Part shown: piece after piece, positions 9,803 through 19,628 of the stretch | Layout: each line of letters begins with the position of its first letter | How positions within the stretch are numbered: the first letter of the stretch is position 1 | Source: Mycoplasmopsis primatum ATCC 25948 | GTDB lineage: Bacteria > Bacillota_I > Bacilli_A > Mycoplasmatales > Metamycoplasmataceae | Assembly (NCBI RefSeq): GCF_000702785.1 | Contig: NZ_JNJV01000005.1 | Coordinates: 1-39,530, forward strand | Reading direction: 5' to 3' | DNA length: 39,530 bases | Translations under genes and position numbers: made by a program | The notes under the pieces: model-generated | What the model was told of the DNA's origin: nothing | The model's input: the letters and a program-made list of their open reading frames with translations, nothing else | Databases searched by the model: none

Positions 9803-10237
9803 TTAAAGAGTTACAAATTTTCCACCAGCTTTTTCAATAGCATCAATAGCTGATTTTGAAGCTGCATGAAGTGAAACATTAAGTTTTTTGGTTAATGTAC
9901 CATTGCCTAATAATTTAACAGGCATTGATCTTTTGATTAAGTTTGCTTTAAAAAGCGATTCAAGATCAACAGTGGCATTGGTTTTGAAATTATTTTCAAG
10001 ATCGATTAAATTAATAATTTGATATTCGATGTGATTAACATTAGTAAAACCACGTTTTCCGATACGACGGAATCATGGAGTTTGACCACCTTCAAATCCT
10101 AATCTGTGTCCGTGTCTTTTATTTTGACCTGATTGACCTTTGCCAGCTTGTTTTCCTTTGCCGGCTGCATGACCACGTCCAACACGATGTTTTTCCACAC
10201 GAGAACCTGGATTAGATTTTAAATTACTTAATTTCAT
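9803..10237 (-). CDS. rplO: 50S ribosomal protein L15
   Basis: 144 residues. The basic N-terminus contains [19 protein letters not shown] and [18 protein letters not shown], the conserved rRNA-binding segment of L15. The C-terminal half ends [16 protein letters not shown] as expected. It is the last gene of the ribosomal cluster; secY, adk and map, which normally follow, are absent and a lipoprotein gene comes next. AAGGAG lies upstream of ATG 10237, and only 16 nt separate it from rpsE. No clear hairpin terminator follows, so some read-through into the lipoprotein gene is possible. Confidence 0.97.
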
Positions 10238-10253
10238 AATTTCTCCTTATAGT

Positions 10254-10958
10254 TTATTTAGCAAGAAGGTCTTTAACTTCTTTATCACGAATATCAGCAA
10301 TTTGTTCAGGCATTCTTAATTGTTGTAAAGCTTTAAGAGTAGCTCTAACGATATTAGCTTTTGAACGAGAACCATAGGTTTTTGTGTAAATATCAGTATA
10401 ACCAGCTAATTCAACAACAGCACGTACTGTACCTGATGCTACAAGACCTTTACCTTTTGGAGCAGGTTTAAGCATTACACGTGATGCTAAAAATTTAGCA
10501 TGAATTTCATGTGGAACTGTAATTTTGTTGAAAATTGGAACTGTGATTAAGTGGTTTCTTGCATCTTTAACAGCTTTTTTAATTGAATCTGGAACTTCAT
10601 TTGCTTTGCCGTGTCCAAAACCAACTCTACCTTTTTTATCACCCACAACTACAAAAGCTGCAAATGAGAATCTACGACCACCTTTAACAACTTTTGTAAC
10701 ACGACTAATATTTACAACTTTTTCGCTAAATTCATTGTTTGATTCACCAAAACGTGTTTTGTTTTTCACTCTTGGTTTACGGTCAACAGGTTTTTTAGCA
10801 GCAGTTTCTTTTGAATCTTGACCTGTTTTCTTTTCTCAAATTTGTTTTTTACCGCTTCCATCGGTAGGTTTTTTAGCTTGGTTCACGTTTTGTGTTCTAG
10901 TAGCAGGTCTTTTAGTTTCAACCTTTTTTTCTACTTCTTTTTTTTCTACATCTGCCAT
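10254..10958 (-). CDS. rpsE: 30S ribosomal protein S5 with an N-terminal extension
   Basis: 234 residues against about 166 in most bacteria. The core from about residue 80 ([20 protein letters not shown], then [10 protein letters not shown] and [17 protein letters not shown]) is standard S5, which shapes the mRNA entry side of the 30S subunit and affects decoding accuracy. Residues 1-70 are an added charged tail ([20 protein letters not shown] and onward) with one TGA-coded Trp. ATG 10958 lies 1 nt after the rplR stop, so this is the natural coupled start; a GTG within the extension is a poorer choice. Confidence 0.95.
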
Positions 10959-10959
10959 A

Positions 10960-11310
10960 TTAGAATTTAACTCCTTTTGATCTTACGCCTTCTGCAAAAG
11001 CTTTAACACGTCCATGATAAATATAGCCTGAACGATCGAAAACGATTGACTTAATTTTTAAACCTTTAATAATTTCACCCATTTTTTCGCCAAGTATAGC
11101 AGCAGCTTTAATATTACCGTTGTACTTGCCTTTTTCTAATGTGCTAACGCTTGCTAATGTAGTTCCCTTTGTATCGTCAATTAATTGAGCATAAAAGTTT
11201 TGAAGTGATTTAAATACGCATAATCTAGGCTTAACAGCAGTGCCTTTAATTTGTTGACGTTCACGTGTATGTTTGATAACACGTGCTTGATTTCTTGATA
11301 ATGTTGCCAT
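10960..11310 (-). CDS. rplR: 50S ribosomal protein L18
   Basis: 116 residues, normal length. KPRLCVFKSLQNFYAQLIDD and FDRSGYIYHGRVKAFAEGVR are the conserved L18 blocks that contact 5S rRNA. AAGGA lies upstream of ATG 11310. It is 18 nt downstream of rplF and ends 1 nt before rpsE. Confidence 0.97.
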   Translation of the reverse strand: MATLSRNQARVIKHTRERQQIKGTAVKPRLCVFKSLQNFYAQLIDDTKGTTLASVSTLEKGKYNGNIKAAAILGEKMGEIIKGLKIKSIVFDRSGYIYHGRVKAFAEGVRSKGVKF

Positions 11311-11328
11311 TTATAAATCCTTTCTCAA

Positions 11329-11868
11329 CTACTTAGAAGCAGTTTTTCCTTCTTTACGACGTATAACTTCATCTTTATATGCCACACCCTTGCCAGAATA
11401 AGGAATTGGCTTACGTGTAGCACGCACAACTGCGGCAAATTGACCAACGATTTCCTTATCAATTCCTGAAATAGTTAACTCTACTGGTTTAGGAACTTCG
11501 ACTTTTATACCAGCAGGAATTTCTAAATTAATAACATGAGAAAAACCCGCTGAAACTTCCAAAATGTTGCCTTTTAATACAAATTTAAAACCAACACCTT
11601 TGATAACTAACTCTTTTTTATATCCTTGTGACACACCAATAAGCATATTTGACAATAATGCATTAGTTGTACCATGTAATTGTTTAGTTGCTTTTTCTTC
11701 ATTAGCTCTAATTGTGCTAATTGAATTGTCTTCAATTTTAATTGCAATTAATGGACTGAAACTTTTTTCTAATTTTCCAAGAGGGCCTTGAACTGTCACT
11801 AGTGTACCGTCTTGAACAATTGATACACCAGCAGGAATAGTTAATACTCTATTTCCAACACGCGACAT
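11329..11868 (-). CDS. rplF: 50S ribosomal protein L6
   Basis: 179 residues, normal length. It starts MSRVGNRVLTIPAGV and ends with the conserved KPIPYSGKGVAYKDEVIRRKEGKTASK region, the two-domain L6 that binds 23S rRNA near the sarcin-ricin loop. AGGAGG lies before ATG 11868. It lies 9 nt after rpsH. Confidence 0.97.
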   Translation of the reverse strand: MSRVGNRVLTIPAGVSIVQDGTLVTVQGPLGKLEKSFSPLIAIKIEDNSISTIRANEEKATKQLHGTTNALLSNMLIGVSQGYKKELVIKGVGFKFVLKGNILEVSAGFSHVINLEIPAGIKVEVPKPVELTISGIDKEIVGQFAAVVRATRKPIPYSGKGVAYKDEVIRRKEGKTASK

Positions 11869-11877
11869 CTTAACCTC

Positions 11878-12273
11878 CTATCAAATGTAGGCAAGTACTT
11901 CACCACCTACATTTTCCTTACGAGCTTGTTTTTCAGTCATTACACCTTTTGAGGTTGAGATAATTGCAGTACCATAACCTGATAATACAGATGGTAAATT
12001 ATTTGCCTGTGCATATACTCTAAGACCTGGTTTTGAGATACGTTTGAAGTCAATAATGGCTGATTGTTTGCCTTTATATTTTAATGAAACTTCAAGCACT
12101 TTATCTTTACCATTACCTTTGGTTATAAAACTTGAAATGTATCCTTCTGCTAAAAGAATATCTAGAATTTTGGCTTTTTTGTTTGAAAAAGGAATAATTA
12201 CAGTTTTAAATTTTCTTTGATTAGCGTTTTTAATTCTAACAATCATATCTGAAATAGGATCTATTATAAACAT
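11878..12273 (-). CDS. rpsH: 30S ribosomal protein S8
   Basis: 131 residues with the conserved start MFIIDPISDMIVRIKNANQ and the end GGEVLAYIW, whose Trp is encoded by TGA. S8 binds helix 21 of 16S rRNA and in many bacteria represses the spc operon; no such target site was identified here. The gene begins 2 nt after the rpsN stop. Confidence 0.97.
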
Positions 12274-12275
12274 AA

Positions 12276-12461
12276 TTATCAACTCGCTTTCTTCATGCCT
12301 GGAATTTTGCCTGCGTGAGCTAATTCACGGAAACAAATACGGCAGATTTTATATTTTCTTAAAACTGCATGTGGACGTCCACATAATTCACAACGTGTGT
12401 AAGCACGCGATGAGAACTTAGGACATTTTTTTTGTTTTGCTTTTAATGAGCTTTTTGCCAT
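12276..12461 (-). CDS. rpsN: 30S ribosomal protein S14, zinc-binding type
   Basis: 61 residues, the short type Z form. Four Cys in two CxxC pairs ([10 protein letters not shown] and [11 protein letters not shown]) form the zinc site. The C-terminus is the family-typical KKASW, whose Trp is encoded by TGA; reading TGA as stop would wrongly drop the last residue. It starts 1 nt after the rplE stop. Confidence 0.97.
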
Positions 12462-12462
12462 A

Positions 12463-13017
12463 TTATTTATCTCCCTTAACAACTTTTGCAAATGGAATAC
12501 CAATTAATTCTAGTAAGCTTTTAGCTTCATCATCATTATTTACTGATGTGATAAGTTGGACATCAAGTCCCTTAATTCTTCTAATTTTGTCAAATTCAAT
12601 TTCTGGGAAGATAATTTCTTCCTTAACACCTAATGAATAATTTCCTCTACCATCAAATGCTCTTGGATTAGCACCACGAAAGTCACGAATACGAGGCATA
12701 GCTACATTAATAAGTTTTTCAAGAAAATCTCACATTCTGCCTCTTCTTAATGTAACTTTTCCACCCATTGGCATACCTTCACGTAATTTTCATGAAGCAT
12801 TTGATTTTTTAGCACGAGTTTGGAAAGGTTTTTGACCTGAAATAAGTGTTAATTCATTAAGCACTTCTTCAATAGCTTTTGAGTTTGAAACTTCTTTACC
12901 AGCAGTCATATTAAGCACAATTTTTTCTAATCTTGGCACTTGCATAATTGACTTATAGTTATATTTTTTAACTAAAGCTGGAACAACTTCTTTTTGATAT
13001 TTTTGTTTTAAATCCAT
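12463..13017 (-). CDS. rplE: 50S ribosomal protein L5
   Basis: 184 residues, normal length. Conserved blocks [38 protein letters not shown] and [19 protein letters not shown] match L5, which holds 5S rRNA in the central protuberance. It starts 2 nt after the rplX stop. Confidence 0.97.
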
Positions 13018-13019
13018 AA

Positions 13020-13346
13020 TTAAAATTCCTTCTTAGTTTTAGTTAAAATACGAACTTTTTTATTGTCTTTGCCTATTTTATAGCCAATTCTAGAATATTG
13101 AGCTGGTGCATTTTTTGTTGCTTTTCTAGTTAATACTGAAAGATTTGAAACATGAATAGGAGCTTCGACTTTTTTAATTGAACCATCGCTGCCTTGACTT
13201 GGTTTAACGTGTTTTGTTACTAAATTGATACCTTTAACAATTGCTCTATTGCTATTAAGATCTACTCTAACAATACGACCTGTTTTGCCTTTGTGACTTC
13301 CAGCTGTAATAACTACTTCATCATTTTTTCTAAATTTGATTTTCAT
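13020..13346 (-). CDS. rplX: 50S ribosomal protein L24
   Basis: 108 residues. The KOW motif is visible as [20 protein letters not shown], followed by [12 protein letters not shown] and [14 protein letters not shown]24 starts 50S assembly by binding 23S rRNA near the tunnel exit. Its start lies 8 nt after the rplN stop. Confidence 0.97.
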   Translation of the reverse strand: MKIKFRKNDEVVITAGSHKGKTGRIVRVDLNSNRAIVKGINLVTKHVKPSQGSDGSIKKVEAPIHVSNLSVLTRKATKNAPAQYSRIGYKIGKDNKKVRILTKTKKEF

Positions 13347-13354
13347 AATTACCT

Positions 13355-13723
13355 CTATAACACTTCAGGAGCAAGTGAAACAATTTTTAAATAACCTTTA
13401 TCACGCAATTCACGCGCAACAGGTCCAAAAACACGTGTACCCCTTGGAGACTTATCATCTTTAATAAGCACAACTGCATTGTCATCAAAGCGAATATGTT
13501 GTCCATTTGGACGGTGAATTCCATAACTTGATCTAACAATAACAGCCTTTACTATTTGACCTTCTTTAACGATTCCAGTTGGAATTGCTTTTTTAACTGA
13601 ACATATAATAACATCACCAATATTTGCTGTTTTTTTACGTGAGCCGCCTAATACTCTAATAACTCCCACTTCTTTTGCGCCTGAGTTATCAGCTACATTT
13701 AATCTAGATAATTCAATAACCAT
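13355..13723 (-). CDS. rplN: 50S ribosomal protein L14
   Basis: 122 residues, the standard length. [34 protein letters not shown] and [20 protein letters not shown] are L14 signatures. It starts 3 nt after the rpsQ stop. Confidence 0.97.
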   Translation of the reverse strand: MVIELSRLNVADNSGAKEVGVIRVLGGSRKKTANIGDVIICSVKKAIPTGIVKEGQIVKAVIVRSSYGIHRPNGQHIRFDDNAVVLIKDDKSPRGTRVFGPVARELRDKGYLKIVSLAPEVL

Positions 13724-13726
13724 AGA

Positions 13727-13993
13727 TTATTTACTGCTTTCATTATTAGTTTGCTTAATAGCAACTAATCTAAAATGTTTGGTTTTAGATAGAGGGCGGG
13801 TTTCCATAATTGAAACAATGTCATTAACTTTAGCAGCATTTTTTTCATCATGAACAGCAAATTTTTTAGCAACTCTATAACGTTTTGAATACAAAGCATG
13901 TGAACGGTAACTTTCAACTTCAACAATGATAGTTTTATCACCACGAGCTGATGTTACTTTTCCTTGTAATACTTTCCTTTGGTTTCTATCCAT
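13727..13993 (-). CDS. rpsQ: 30S ribosomal protein S17
   Basis: 88 residues. The OB-fold S17 motifs [17 protein letters not shown] and [20 protein letters not shown] are present. Its ATG overlaps the stop of rpmC by 1 nt (TAATG), a coupling arrangement repeated in this operon. Confidence 0.97.
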   Translation of the reverse strand: MDRNQRKVLQGKVTSARGDKTIIVEVESYRSHALYSKRYRVAKKFAVHDEKNAAKVNDIVSIMETRPLSKTKHFRLVAIKQTNNESSK

Positions 13994-14190
13994 TATTTAG
14001 CTCCTTTATTTCTTTTATTTAGTTCAGTCTTGCATCTAGCAATATCATGTCTAATAGCTTTAATTTTATGGCTTTGGTCTAGGCTTCCGGTTGATTTTTT
14101 AAAATTTAAAGTTCATAATTCAGCTTCTAAATCTTTTACTAATTTTTGGAGTTCATCAAGTGATTTAACTTTAATATCTTTATAAAGCAT
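13993..14190 (-). CDS. rpmC: 50S ribosomal protein L29
   Basis: 65 residues: [40 protein letters not shown] and [17 protein letters not shown] match L29, a helical hairpin next to L23 at the tunnel exit. The ATG overlaps the rplP stop by 1 nt. Confidence 0.95.
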
Positions 14191-14624
14191 TATTGATTAC
14201 CTCCTTGATTTTGTTCACTTTTAGCAACAATTTTTCATGAAACTGGTAATTTGTGACCACCTAATCTAAGTGCTTCACGCGCTATTTCTTCTGAAACACC
14301 TGATACTTCAAACATCATAGTGTTTACTTTAACAGCACAATATCATTTATCAGGACTACCTTTACCTGAACCCATCCGAACACCTATTGGTTTAGATGTT
14401 TTTGAAAAGTGAGGGAAAATTCTGATAATAACATTCCCTTCACGACCCATATGACGTGTAATAGCAATACGGGCTGATTCGATTTGGCGAGCGTCGATTC
14501 AAGCTGATGTAACTGCTTGAAGTCCAAAGTCTCCAAATTCAACTGTATTTCCTTTTTGTGCTCTACGTTTGTCATGACGTACTAAAAAAGGTTTACGATA
14601 TTTAGTTCTTTTTGGTTGAAGCAT
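14190..14624 (-). CDS. rplP: 50S ribosomal protein L16
   Basis: 144 residues. [34 protein letters not shown] and [13 protein letters not shown] are classical L16 segments; L16 helps position tRNA in the A site. The gene starts inside rpsC, overlapping it by 23 nt, with GGAG upstream of ATG 14624. Confidence 0.97.
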
Positions 14625-15276
14625 TTTCTTTATCTCCTTCCAAAATTTCACCTTTTGAAATTCAAACTTTGACACCAATAGCACCATAAATGGTTTTTGC
14701 TGTTGCTTTAGCAAAGTCCACATTTTGTCTTAAAGTGTGAAGTCTCATTTCACCACGATTATATCCTTCTGCTCTAGCCATATCAACACCATTTAAACGG
14801 CCAGAAACTTGGGTTTTAATGCCTTTGGCTCCAGCTCTTAGGGCATCGTTAATAATTAACTTTTGAGCAACACGAAAACTTTCACGGTTTTCTAATTTTT
14901 GCGCAATAGCTTCAGCAGCTAATCTTGCGTTTAATTCTGGTTGTTTTAAAAGAGTAACTTGTAAATTAATATCAAGTGATTTATTTTTTAAGTATATATG
15001 TAAATCTTTGGTAAGTTTTTCAATATTTGCACCATTTTCACCAAGCAATTTTGCTGGTTGGCTAGTTTGTAAGTTGATAGTAATTTTATTAGCTTGATTT
15101 CTTTTAATTGAAACATTGCCTAATTGGTATTTTCTTACTAATTTATCGAAGAATTTATAAATTTTAGCATCTTGAACTAAAAGGCTTCCATAGTTTTGTT
15201 TTTCAGCAAATCATACAGAGTTAATGCTTTTGCTAATTCCATAACGGAAACCATTTGGATTAACTTTTTGTCCCAT
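14602..15276 (-). CDS. rpsC: 30S ribosomal protein S3
   Basis: 224 residues. [20 protein letters not shown] starts the protein; a KH-type segment ([16 protein letters not shown]) and the C-terminal [19 protein letters not shown] follow. S3 lines the mRNA entry tunnel. The last codons are K-E-N-A-S-T-K-K-N. It starts 1 nt after the rplV stop. Confidence 0.97.
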
Positions 15277-15277
15277 A

Positions 15278-15625
15278 CTATAAATCCCTTTCTTCTAATG
15301 TAATTGATAAATTAGATGTTCTTTTTAAAATCGAAAAAGCTCTTCCTTGTGAATGTGGTTGATATCTTTTAAGTGTAGGTCCTTCATTAACTAAGATTTC
15401 TTGAATAAATAATTTTGTAGCATCCATTCCATGATTATTGGTAGCATTAGCGATAGCTGAATTTAGTAATTTAATAAATAATTCAGATGATTTTTTGTTT
15501 GTGTTATTAAGAATACCAAGAGCAACTCTAACGTCTTTATTTCTAATTAAATCAGCAACTAAACGAGCTTTACGAGCTGAAACTCTTTGCATTTTAACAC
15601 TAGCTTTAGCTTGTTGTTTATCCAT
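15278..15625 (-). CDS. rplV: 50S ribosomal protein L22
   Basis: 115 residues. VSARKARLVADLIRNKDV and the loop NEGPTLKRYQPHSQGRAF, which reaches into the exit tunnel, identify L22. Unlike some mycoplasma L22 proteins it has no long C-terminal tail. It starts 2 nt after the rpsS stop. Confidence 0.97.
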   Translation of the reverse strand: MDKQQAKASVKMQRVSARKARLVADLIRNKDVRVALGILNNTNKKSSELFIKLLNSAIANATNNHGMDATKLFIQEILVNEGPTLKRYQPHSQGRAFSILKRTSNLSITLEERDL

Positions 15626-15627
15626 GA

Positions 15628-15906
15628 TTATTTCTTCTTACCTTTGTCAGCACCGTGACCTGAGTAGGTTCTTGTAGGCACAAATTCACCTAACTTATGT
15701 CCTACCATATCATCGGTTACATATACATCAATAAATGCTTTACCATTATGAACTTGGAATGTTAAACCAATAAAACTTGGGAAAATGGTTGATCTTCTTG
15801 ATCAGGTTTTAATAGGTTTTTTAGGTGCTTTGCCCTCAACGATAGCATCAACTTTTTTAAGTAGGCTTTCGTCTGCAAATGGGCCTTTTTTAAGACTACG
15901 AGACAT
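15628..15906 (-). CDS. rpsS: 30S ribosomal protein S19
   Basis: 92 residues. [40 protein letters not shown] and [17 protein letters not shown] are S19 signatures; S19 sits in the head of the 30S subunit near the A-site tRNA. Its ATG overlaps the rplB stop by 1 nt. Confidence 0.97.
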
Positions 15907-16751
15907 TATTTAGTGTCCTTTCTTCTTCTTAAAATCAATTTTGTTGAAGATTTCTTAGTTTTTCTTGTTTTAACTCCAAGAGCTTTTTTACCTCATGGAG
16001 TTAATGGAGCCTTACGTCCAATAGGTTGTCTACCTTCACCACCACCATGTGGGTGATCAATAGGGTTCATAACAGAACCACGAACTGTTGGACGTGTTCC
16101 AAGATATCTGTTTCTACCAGCTTTACCTAATTGCACAAGTAAGTGATCTTCATTACCAACTGAACCTATGGTTGCTTTACAACGAGCAAGTATTCTACGT
16201 GTTTCACCAGATTTAAGACGTAGAACAACATATTTACCGTCGTCATCCTTACCTAATATTTGTGCTGATGTTCCAGCACTTCTTGCAATAATGCCACCAC
16301 CACCGGGTTGCATTTCTATATTATGAACAAAAGTACCTTCTGGAATGTTTGCTAATGGTAAGCAGTTACCTACTAATATATCAGCATTTGTTCCTGAAAT
16401 AACTGTTTGTCCTACATTAATGCCTTCTGGGGCGAGAATGTATCTTTTTTCTCCATCTGCGTATGCTAATAAACAAATATTTGCTGATCTGTTTGGATCA
16501 TATTCAATTGTTTTAACTACAGCTGGAATATTATCTTTGTTACGTTTAAAGTCAATAATCCTATAGTATCTCTTTACACGGCCACCTTGGTGTCTAACAG
16601 TAATTTTACCTTGGTTATTACGACCTGAGTTTTTCTTTAAAATCACCATAAGTGATTTCTCAGGCGCATGACCGCTTAAATTTTTTGAATAATCAAGAGA
16701 TGACATATGACGGCGACCATTTGTAACTGGCTTAAAATGTTTAATTGCCAT
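15906..16751 (-). CDS. rplB: 50S ribosomal protein L2
   Basis: 281 residues, normal length. [20 protein letters not shown], the middle GEDHL-like block ([20 protein letters not shown]) and [20 protein letters not shown], containing the conserved His near the peptidyl-transferase centre, identify L2. One Trp in PWGKKALG is encoded by TGA. AAGGAG precedes ATG 16751. The 62-nt gap to rplW is the widest in the middle of the operon. Confidence 0.97.
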
Positions 16752-16813
16752 TTCTGTAATTCTCCTTGCTTAAAAATAGTGAGGAATTTTTCTTTTAAGC
16801 AAATTTAATCCTC

Positions 16814-17335
16814 TTATTTTGTTTCTTTTTTAGTAGTTGTTTTTTTAGTTGTTGAAGCCTTTTTTACAGTTGTTTTCTCTGCTTTTTCTTTAGCAGGTTC
16901 TGCTTTTTTATCGCTTGCTTTTTCAACTTTTGCCTTAGCTTTTTTAGCAGCTAATTTTTCAACTAATTTAGCTTCTTTTTCTTTGGTAGCAGCTTTTTCA
17001 GCTTTTGCTGATGCAGCTTGTGCCTTTAATTTAGCTTCATCTTGTTTTGTTTCTTCTTGTGGATATAAAGTAATCTTATAACCGTCAGCTAATTTAACTA
17101 AAGCTTTTTTATATCTATTTTTAAAACCGTGATAACGTCCTAAGTTTTTAGGTTGTTTATCAACTTTGATTGTATTAACTGATAAAACTTTAACCTTGAA
17201 AATAAATTCAATAGCTTTTTTAATTTGGTACTTGTTAGCACTATATTCAACTTCAAATGTATAAAGGTTTTTTTCTAAACCTAAATTTGACTTTTCGGTA
17301 AGAATTGGTTTATGAATAACACGAGTGATTTCCAT
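16814..17335 (-). CDS. rplW: 50S ribosomal protein L23 with a long Lys/Ala-rich C-terminal tail
   Basis: 173 residues; residues 1 to about 95 are the L23 core (HKPILTEKSNLGLEKNLYTF, LGRYHGFKNRYKKALVKL). Residues about 96-173 are an added tail, first Ala/Lys/Glu-rich and probably helical (DEAKLKAQAASAKAEKAATK), then ending in STTKKTTTKKETK. L23 sits at the tunnel exit where trigger factor and SRP dock, so the tail should lie near emerging chains. Its ATG overlaps the rplD stop by 1 nt. Confidence 0.95.
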   Translation of the reverse strand: MEITRVIHKPILTEKSNLGLEKNLYTFEVEYSANKYQIKKAIEFIFKVKVLSVNTIKVDKQPKNLGRYHGFKNRYKKALVKLADGYKITLYPQEETKQDEAKLKAQAASAKAEKAATKEKEAKLVEKLAAKKAKAKVEKASDKKAEPAKEKAEKTTVKKASTTKKTTTKKETK

Positions 17336-18426
17336 TATTTAATTCTCCCTTCAAAGTTAGATAGCGCTTCATTAGATAGGATAAGTGCATCTGCTCATAC
17401 CAAGTTTTCAACAGAAACTGAATTTGGTTTGACGCAAATTACGTTTTGTAAATTGCTTACTGATTTATAAACCATTTCATCTGTTGTAACAAGTAAAATG
17501 TGCTTTAATTCTTGAATTTTAAGTGCAGTTAGTTTTGCCACTGCTTCCTTGGTAGAAATTTTGGTTAATTTGAAGTCATTAACAATAACTGCTTTGCTAT
17601 TTGCTAATAAAGTTAAAGCAGATACAAAGGCATTTAAACGAACTTTCTTATTAACTTTAAGTTTGTAATTTTTTTCAGGAGTAGGTCCAAAAGCTCTACC
17701 ACCACCAACTCAAATAGGTGATCTAGTTGAACCAGCACGTGCTCTACCTGTGCCTTTTTGTCTTCAAGGTTTCTTGCCACCACCACTTACTTCTGCACGA
17801 CTTTTAACATCATGAGTACCTTGACGTTGAGCAGCTCTATCTGATATAATGGTGTCAAAAATTGCTTGTGAATAAATTTTTGGTGAAGCAAAAAGTTTTG
17901 AATTTAATTTCTTTGTGTCGAAATCAAGCACTATAACTTTCGCAAAGCTTTCTTCTTGAATTCCACGAGCCTTTGATGTACTTACTTTAATTTTTGGATT
18001 TGAAGTTGTTATTTTGCTCATTTTTCTTTTGGCTTTTTCAGCTTCTTTTTGAATTTTGCTAAGTGCTTCAGCAGCTTCTTTTTCAGCTTTAGCTTTTGCA
18101 TTAGCTTCTGCTAATGCTTCTTTTTCTTTGGCAGCAGCTAATTCAGAAGCAGCTTGTTTAGCTGCTCTTGATGTTTTAGCAGCTTGAGCTTTTAATTCAG
18201 CTTTTGTAGCTTTTTTAGGTTTTGAAACTTTTTCAAGTGAAACTTCTATTGTTTTAGTTGAAGTTTTTTTAGCAGTAGTTGATTTTTTAGCTGATGTAGT
18301 TGTAGCCTTTTTAGTTGTAGAAGATGTTTTCTTAGCTGTTGATGATGTAGTAGCTGTTTTAGCTGTTGTAGCTTTTTTAGTAGTAGAAGCTGTTTTTGTC
18401 TTCTTTTCTTTTTCTAATTCAGCCAT
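17335..18426 (-). CDS. rplD: 50S ribosomal protein L4 with a ~158-residue N-terminal extension
   Basis: 363 residues against about 207 in most bacteria. The core begins near residue 161 (FAKVIVLDFDTKKLNSKLF) and contains the tunnel loop RQGTHDVKSRAEVSGGGKKP then WRQKGTGRARAGSTRSP. Residues 1-60 are a Thr/Lys/Ser/Ala tract (ASTTKKATTAKTATTSSTAK); residues about 75-140 are Ala/Lys/Glu-rich and probably one long helix. ATG 18426 overlaps the rplC stop (TAATG), which supports this start and keeps the extension in the protein. L4 also represses its own operon in E. coli; nothing here proves that. Confidence 0.95.
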
Positions 18427-19262
18427 TATTTATCTCCTTCAGCAGCTTTTTCTTCTTTATCTTTTGCAGCTTGTGCAGCAGCTTCTTCTTCAGCTTTAGC
18501 AATAAGTGGTTCTAATTCACTTGATGTCATACCAACTGTAACTTCAATTTTGAATTTTTTAGCTTTTTCAATAAGCTCATTCATTTTAAGAACTTCTTTA
18601 ATATCAACAAGTTTTGTAACTTCTTTTGCTGGAAGTCCTTTAATTGCTTCTTTAATAACTACTAATGAGTTTTTAGCTCCTGGAATTGAGCCTTTAATTA
18701 GAATTATGTTATTTGCGACATCAACTCTAATTACTTCTAAGTTTTGAACTGTTGTTTTAACAGCCCCTAAATGTCCTGGCATAGTCATACCTTTGAAAAC
18801 ACGGTTACCAGATATATCACCTAATGAACCAGTTTGTCTTGTTGGTTGACTACCACCACCACCACCGTGTGATTGAGGACCAATGTGTTGATTTCATCTC
18901 TTAATTGTTCCTGCAAAACCTTTACCTTTTGAGGTTCCAGTGATGTCGACAAGTTCGCCAGCTTTAAAAATATTTGCTGCAATTTCTTGTCCTAATTCGT
19001 AGCCTTCCATGCCACGAATTTCTTTCGTGTATTGCTTAGGTGTTGTTTTAGCTTTTGTAAATTGACCTAATTGAGGTTTATTTACTCTGCTTTCTTTTTT
19101 CTCAAAAGCAGACAATTGGGTAGCAACATAACCGTTTTTATCTGCTGTAAGAACTTTAGTAACAACATTTGGTTTAACTTCAACAACAGTAACAGCCAAT
19201 CTTTGACCTAGTTCTGTATAGATTTGAGTCATTCCAACCTTGCGTCCTAAGATTCCTTTCAT
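18426..19262 (-). CDS. rplC: 50S ribosomal protein L3 with a C-terminal extension
   Basis: 278 residues against about 209 usually. The core has [35 protein letters not shown] (TGA Trp) and [19 protein letters not shown], the loop next to the peptidyl-transferase centre. After residue about 205 an extra ~70 residues follow: a [20 protein letters not shown] segment, then an Ala/Glu/Lys-rich end ([20 protein letters not shown]). AAGGAG lies upstream of ATG 19262. Confidence 0.95.
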
Positions 19263-19322
19263 TTTAGCATCTCCTTTGTTTATATTTTGTGATGACCATT
19301 GCTTGTTTTAAACAAGTTGGAT

Positions 19323-19628
19323 TTATTTTTGTGCGATTTGAATTTCTATACCTGATGGTAATTCAAGTCTTTTAAGTTGATCAACTGTTTTTTCATTTGG
19401 ATCAATGAAAACAATTAATCTTTGAAAAGTTCTACTTTCAAATTGTTCACGTGATTTTTTATTAATGTGAACAGATCTTAAAATTGTCACAACTTCCCTT
19501 TTTGTTGGAAGTGGAACTGGACCACTATATTTAGTTTTGGTTTTGGTTGCTAATTCAACAATTTTTTTAGCACCAAAATCAGCTAATGAGTGATCAAAAC
19601 TTTTCACCTTGATATTTAATTTACTCAT
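19323..19628 (-). CDS. rpsJ: 30S ribosomal protein S10
   Basis: 101 residues, first gene of the cluster. MSKLNIKVKSFDHSLADFGA, GPVPLPTKREVVTILRSVHI and ESRTFQRLIVFIDP are S10 signatures. The start at 19628 has AAAGGAGG 6 nt upstream; an ATG at 19646 lacks such support. A 60-nt gap with a short palindrome (CTTGTTTTAAACAAG) separates it from rplC. Confidence 0.97.
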   Translation of the reverse strand: MSKLNIKVKSFDHSLADFGAKKIVELATKTKTKYSGPVPLPTKREVVTILRSVHINKKSREQFESRTFQRLIVFIDPNEKTVDQLKRLELPSGIEIQIAQK

